Part shown: positions 61,512 to 64,000 of the stretch, piece after piece
Layout: each line of letters opens with the position of its first letter
Numbering within the stretch: the stretch's first letter is position 1
NCBI RefSeq assembly: GCF_938030145.1
Contig: NZ_CALHGM010000045.1
Span: forward strand, 1-64,000
DNA: 64,000 bases
DNA from: an uncultured Campylobacter sp.
GTDB lineage: Bacteria; Campylobacterota; Campylobacteria; Campylobacterales; Campylobacteraceae
Reading direction: 5' to 3'
Notes under the pieces: generated by a model
What the model was told of the DNA's origin: nothing
The model's input: the letters and a program-made list of their open reading frames with translations, nothing else
The model's database searches: none
Program-made: the position numbers and the translations under genes

Positions 61512-62302
61512 CTCTTTTTGACGTATCCAACCAAGAAAATGACGTTTTCGAGCTATCCTCGCACAAAAACGGCGCTACGTATTGGTTAGCGAGCGAATTA
61601 GCGCAAATGCTCGAATACGACGGCGTAAAATCTCTAAATAAAGCGGTGAATAAGGCTATCGCCGTATGCTCTAGCATAGGCTACAACATATTAGATCACT
61701 TCACTCCCGCAGGCAGCGATTATAAGCTATCCCGCTTCGCTTGCTTTTTGGTGTCTATGAATGCCGATATTAAAAAACCAAGAGTGGCGCAAGCTCAGGC
61801 ATATTTCGCCACTATCGCAGAAGCCCTGCATAGACATATCGAAGCCGAGCAGTTAGAGCGCCTAGATGTAAGAGAAAAGACCAAAGACGCAAACAAAGCC
61901 TTAACGGGCGTGGCTAGCTCTCACGGAGTTGAATGCTACGCTTATTTTATGGACGCTGGTTATATGGGTATGTATAATATGCATCTAAAAGACCTTTTGC
62001 GTATCAAGGGGCTTACGGCAAAGGATAAGGTATTCGACTTTATGGGAGCTCGCGAATTAGCCGCAAATCTTTTCAGGCTTCAAGAAACTAAAGCTAAGAT
62101 CGAAAATAACCGAATTTACGGACAAAAAAACCTAGAAAACACGGCTTATGAGGTAGGGCGCGAAGTAAGAGGCATAATGATGAGAAACGACGGCGTACGC
62201 CCCGAAATGCTAGCTAGAACCGAGCACATAAAAGAGGTGCAAAACGAGCTTAAAAAAGTAGATAGAAAATTCAAAAAGATAGATAAGAAAAAGGAGCAGT
62301 AA
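61496..62302 (+). CDS. DinD-like BRO-domain protein
   Basis: 268 residues. BRO-N-type domain in GATYWLASELAQMLEYDGVK, and DinD-like C-terminal part (ENTAYEVGREVRGIMMRNDG then RPEMLARTEHIKEV). DinD of E. coli is a RecA inhibitor induced by DNA damage. If it acts likewise here it could dampen repressor cleavage. Couples to the HTH gene at 62302 by a TAATG overlap. Confidence 0.8.
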   Translation: METQLTLFDVSNQENDVFELSSHKNGATYWLASELAQMLEYDGVKSLNKAVNKAIAVCSSIGYNILDHFTPAGSDYKLSRFACFLVSMNADIKKPRVAQAQAYFATIAEALHRHIEAEQLERLDVREKTKDANKALTGVASSHGVECYAYFMDAGYMGMYNMHLKDLLRIKGLTAKDKVFDFMGARELAANLFRLQETKAKIENNRIYGQKNLENTAYEVGREVRGIMMRNDGVRPEMLARTEHIKEVQNELKKVDRKFKKIDKKKEQ

Positions 62303-62772
62303 TGGCAGAGGAAAAAGAAATATACTATGATGATGAAATAGAACACGTAGTTACCGTATCAGGTAAGTATATTGACAAAATCAAACTAGAGACGGAACCA
62401 AAACGCTCGAACTATATAAAGATAAAGGAGGAGCTAACGCAAAAGGTTTCGGCGCTATATGGATCGCCTATTAGCCCATCTAAGAGCGGTGGCAACCATA
62501 TAGAGTTTAAAGACGAAAACAAAGATGATCTTTATGTAATAAAGTGGGATTACCAACACATCGTTAAGCACGTATGCAAAGGGCTAGGTATAACTCAAAG
62601 AGAATTGGCAGATATTATCAAGGTAAATTCGGGCACACCCGCGCAATGGGTAACCAGAGGTGAAGTACCGCCGACCTATCAATATCTTTTAAAGCTTATG
62701 ATAGAAAACAAACACCTAAAGGAAAAAATTGCTAAACTGACCGCTTTTAAGGAATTGTTAGATGAAATTTAG
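62302..62772 (+). CDS. HTH protein coupled to the DinD-like gene
   Basis: 156 residues. The C-terminal half has a helix-turn-helix (LGITQRELADIIKVNSGTPAQW). The N-terminal 90 residues are of unknown fold. Start shares a base with the DinD-like stop, so the two form an operon and may act as a pair. Confidence 0.7.
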   Translation: MAEEKEIYYDDEIEHVVTVSGKYIDKIKLETEPKRSNYIKIKEELTQKVSALYGSPISPSKSGGNHIEFKDENKDDLYVIKWDYQHIVKHVCKGLGITQRELADIIKVNSGTPAQWVTRGEVPPTYQYLLKLMIENKHLKEKIAKLTAFKELLDEI

Positions 62773-62823
62773 AGAGACAGAAATTCTGTCGCTCCGATTT
62801 TAAATAAACTTTTTCGAAAAAAA

Positions 62824-62875
62824 TCTTATCTAAGATAAGAAAATACTTGACTTTTATTATCTAAAATAGTATAAT
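62824..62875 (+). promoter_or_regulatory. Consensus promoter with two CI-like operators
   Basis: Palindrome TCTTATC-TAA-GATAAGA at 62824-62840. TTGACT at 62847-62852 and TATAAT at 62870-62875 with a 17-bp spacer. A second, degenerate operator TATTATC-TAA-AATAGTA (62855-62871) covers the spacer and start of the -10. Repressor binding would block RNA polymerase. Drives the 62921 gene. Confidence 0.8.
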
Positions 62876-62920
62876 CCCGTCAAAATATGATTTTAAATCA
62901 CTTTTGAAAGGATTTTTACT

Positions 62921-63685
62921 ATGAACTCACTTTTTGAGAACAACAACCCCCAAGTTGAAATTTTAAATTTCCAAACATTCTCTACTGAATATGTAGCGGA
63001 GCGTTACGGCGTTTCTACGACCGCCATAAGAGAACATAAGCGACTACATGCAGACGAGATGATCGAGGGAGTCCACTTCGTCATCGAGATAAATAAATTT
63101 CGTAAACCTGCTATCAAATGGACGCTCCGCGGCATTATCAAGCTTGGGATGTTTATCCGCAGCGAAAAGGCTAAGGGCTTTAGACTATGGGCGGAGCAGG
63201 AGCTCGAAAAGACTATCTTAAAACAGGTGCAGGCTTTCGCCGAAGCTCGCGAGCATAATCTCCGTCTAGTGGACGAAATCTCAAACCTTAGAGCGGTGCA
63301 GATCTCGCAGGCGCGGCACAACCAAAACGTAATCAACGGCTACAAATCCCAAATTTCTCAGCACAACGCCCTTATCGTAAAGCTAAAATCCGAATTAGCC
63401 AAGCGCGGGGTAATTTACGACGCGGAGGTTATAGAACGCTACGAGCAAAAAGAGGAAAACCTAATAGCGATGCTACATAACGCCAAAACCGAGCGGGATT
63501 TTTATCGCAAGCGCACGCAAGAGCTAAAGCAAAAGCAAAACATCAAAGATAGCGAGATAGTAAGGCTATTAAACAAAATCCAGTATCAAATGGACGGCGT
63601 TTATAGCGAGATAGGCGCGGTTATGGCGTATGCAAACGATAATGACCGCTTTTTTATAGAACGAAATCAAATTTTAAAAGGATAA
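62921..63685 (+). CDS. Phage regulatory protein, BRO-type with coiled coil
   Basis: 254 residues. N-terminal DNA-binding-like domain (TEYVAERYGVSTTAIREHKR, then FRKPAIKWTLRGIIKLGMFI and EKAKGFRLWAEQELEK, as in BRO proteins) and a long coiled coil. Possibly an antirepressor, held under the operators upstream. Ribosome site AAAGGATTTTTACT. Confidence 0.7.
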   Translation: MNSLFENNNPQVEILNFQTFSTEYVAERYGVSTTAIREHKRLHADEMIEGVHFVIEINKFRKPAIKWTLRGIIKLGMFIRSEKAKGFRLWAEQELEKTILKQVQAFAEAREHNLRLVDEISNLRAVQISQARHNQNVINGYKSQISQHNALIVKLKSELAKRGVIYDAEVIERYEQKEENLIAMLHNAKTERDFYRKRTQELKQKQNIKDSEIVRLLNKIQYQMDGVYSEIGAVMAYANDNDRFFIERNQILKG

Positions 63686-63688
63686 ATA

Positions 63689-64000
63689 ATGGAAAATCTA
63701 ATCATCAACAGCCAAGAGATCAAGTTGGAAGTAGCAGGCGGTCAGGTCTGGACTACTTCCCTACAAATTGCAGATGTGTTCGAGAAAGAACACAAGCATA
63801 TTTTAGCAAAAATTAGGGAGCTTCCGCAAGATAATTTCAACGGGTCAAATTTTCGGCTCGTTGAATATACCGATAAAAAGGGCGAAAGCAGACCATATTT
63901 TTTAGTTTCAAAAGATGGTTTCACTCTTTTGGCTATGAGTTTCAACGGCGAGAAGTTTTACAAATTCAAAGTCGCCTACATCAACGCCTTTAACGCGATG
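63689..64000 (+). CDS. Rha family phage regulatory protein, 5' part
   Basis: 104 codons to the window end. Typical Rha pattern: TTSLQIADVFEKEHKHILAK, then FLVSKDGFTLLAMSFNGEKF and YINAFN at the end. Rha proteins regulate phage development and interfere with IHF-less hosts. Start ATG 63689 overlaps the previous end by a few bases spacing (AAAGGATAAATA). Incomplete. Confidence 0.9.
   Translation, partial: MENLIINSQEIKLEVAGGQVWTTSLQIADVFEKEHKHILAKIRELPQDNFNGSNFRLVEYTDKKGESRPYFLVSKDGFTLLAMSFNGEKFYKFKVAYINAFNAM

Larger units (their letters stand above)
31656..64000. mobile_element. Temperate, probably short-tailed prophage (right end beyond window)
   Basis: Continuous phage gene content from the junction to the window end: lysis cassette, tail fibre, capsid, internal proteins, scaffold, portal, terminase, integrase, replication operon, cro/cI switch, cargo genes and antirepressors. 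No sheath, tape-measure or long-tail assembly genes are seen, while a large internal virion protein and portal-scaffold-capsid set are, which suggests a podovirus-like particle. Most frames are intact, so the phage may be functional. Confidence 0.9.

Overview
The window reads as chromosome of a Campylobacter with a mid-range GC content, most likely Campylobacter gracilis or a close relative. Two gene neighbourhoods match C. jejuni order: ilvC - divergent polysaccharide deacetylase - dprA - ruvX, and argS - tatA - gmk - acidic protein - ABC ATPase - tsf - rpsB. In C. jejuni the flagellar export gene fliR lies between the acidic-protein gene and the ABC ATPase. Here only 57 bp separate them and fliR is absent, which fits a non-motile species such as C. 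gracilis. Cys-rich Sel1/Hcp-type repeat proteins (three copies) and a c553-type cytochrome also fit Campylobacter.

Layout. 1-568: the end of a Dam-type adenine methylase that starts before the window. 569-31453: chromosomal backbone, mostly on the minus strand, with housekeeping genes (ruvX, dprA, ilvC, proC, argS, tatA, gmk, tsf, rpsB, pgeF, ribE, cytochrome c553, an ABC exporter, mnmG, bioB). An accessory stretch at 8.9-14.1 kb holds DUF4299, a frameshifted DUF3137 gene and Sel1 proteins. Intergenic DNA is packed with short AATT-centred words, and four enzymes (proC, ribE, argS, polysaccharide deacetylase) carry in-frame low-complexity insertions built from the same words.

From about 31.6 kb to the end of the window (and beyond it) lies one large temperate phage, probably short-tailed. 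Late genes run leftward: terminase subunits, portal, scaffold, internal virion proteins (one of 1320 aa with a PBECR-type nuclease-like region), a SU10-like capsid, tail fibre and assembly protein, i- and o-spanins, holin, a DUF5675 protein and a GH24 endolysin. A middle module (50.2-52.3 kb) has a small HTH protein, two unknown genes and a tyrosine integrase behind a consensus promoter covered by operators. A leftward replication and recombination operon (52.3-56.5 kb) has an antirepressor, a lambda-O-like initiator with iterons inside its own gene, a methyltransferase, an HNH protein and a DUF1064 protein. Next come divergent cro-like and cI-like genes, four small exported or cationic cargo genes, a highly structured RNA, and a rightward immunity block with a ribbon-helix-helix protein, a HEPN Abi-like protein, a DinD-like protein with an HTH partner, and further BRO/Rha-type regulators.

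The regulatory logic can be read from the DNA. A palindrome TATTATC-N3-GATAATA occurs as pairs of sites at three places (57.6, 60.0 and 62.8 kb), so one LexA-type repressor could hold the lytic operon, the structured RNA region and the antirepressor block together. A second palindrome, AAAACA-N3-TGTTTT, occurs three times at 50.5-50.65 kb and would control the integrase operon. No rRNA, complete tRNA or CRISPR array was seen.
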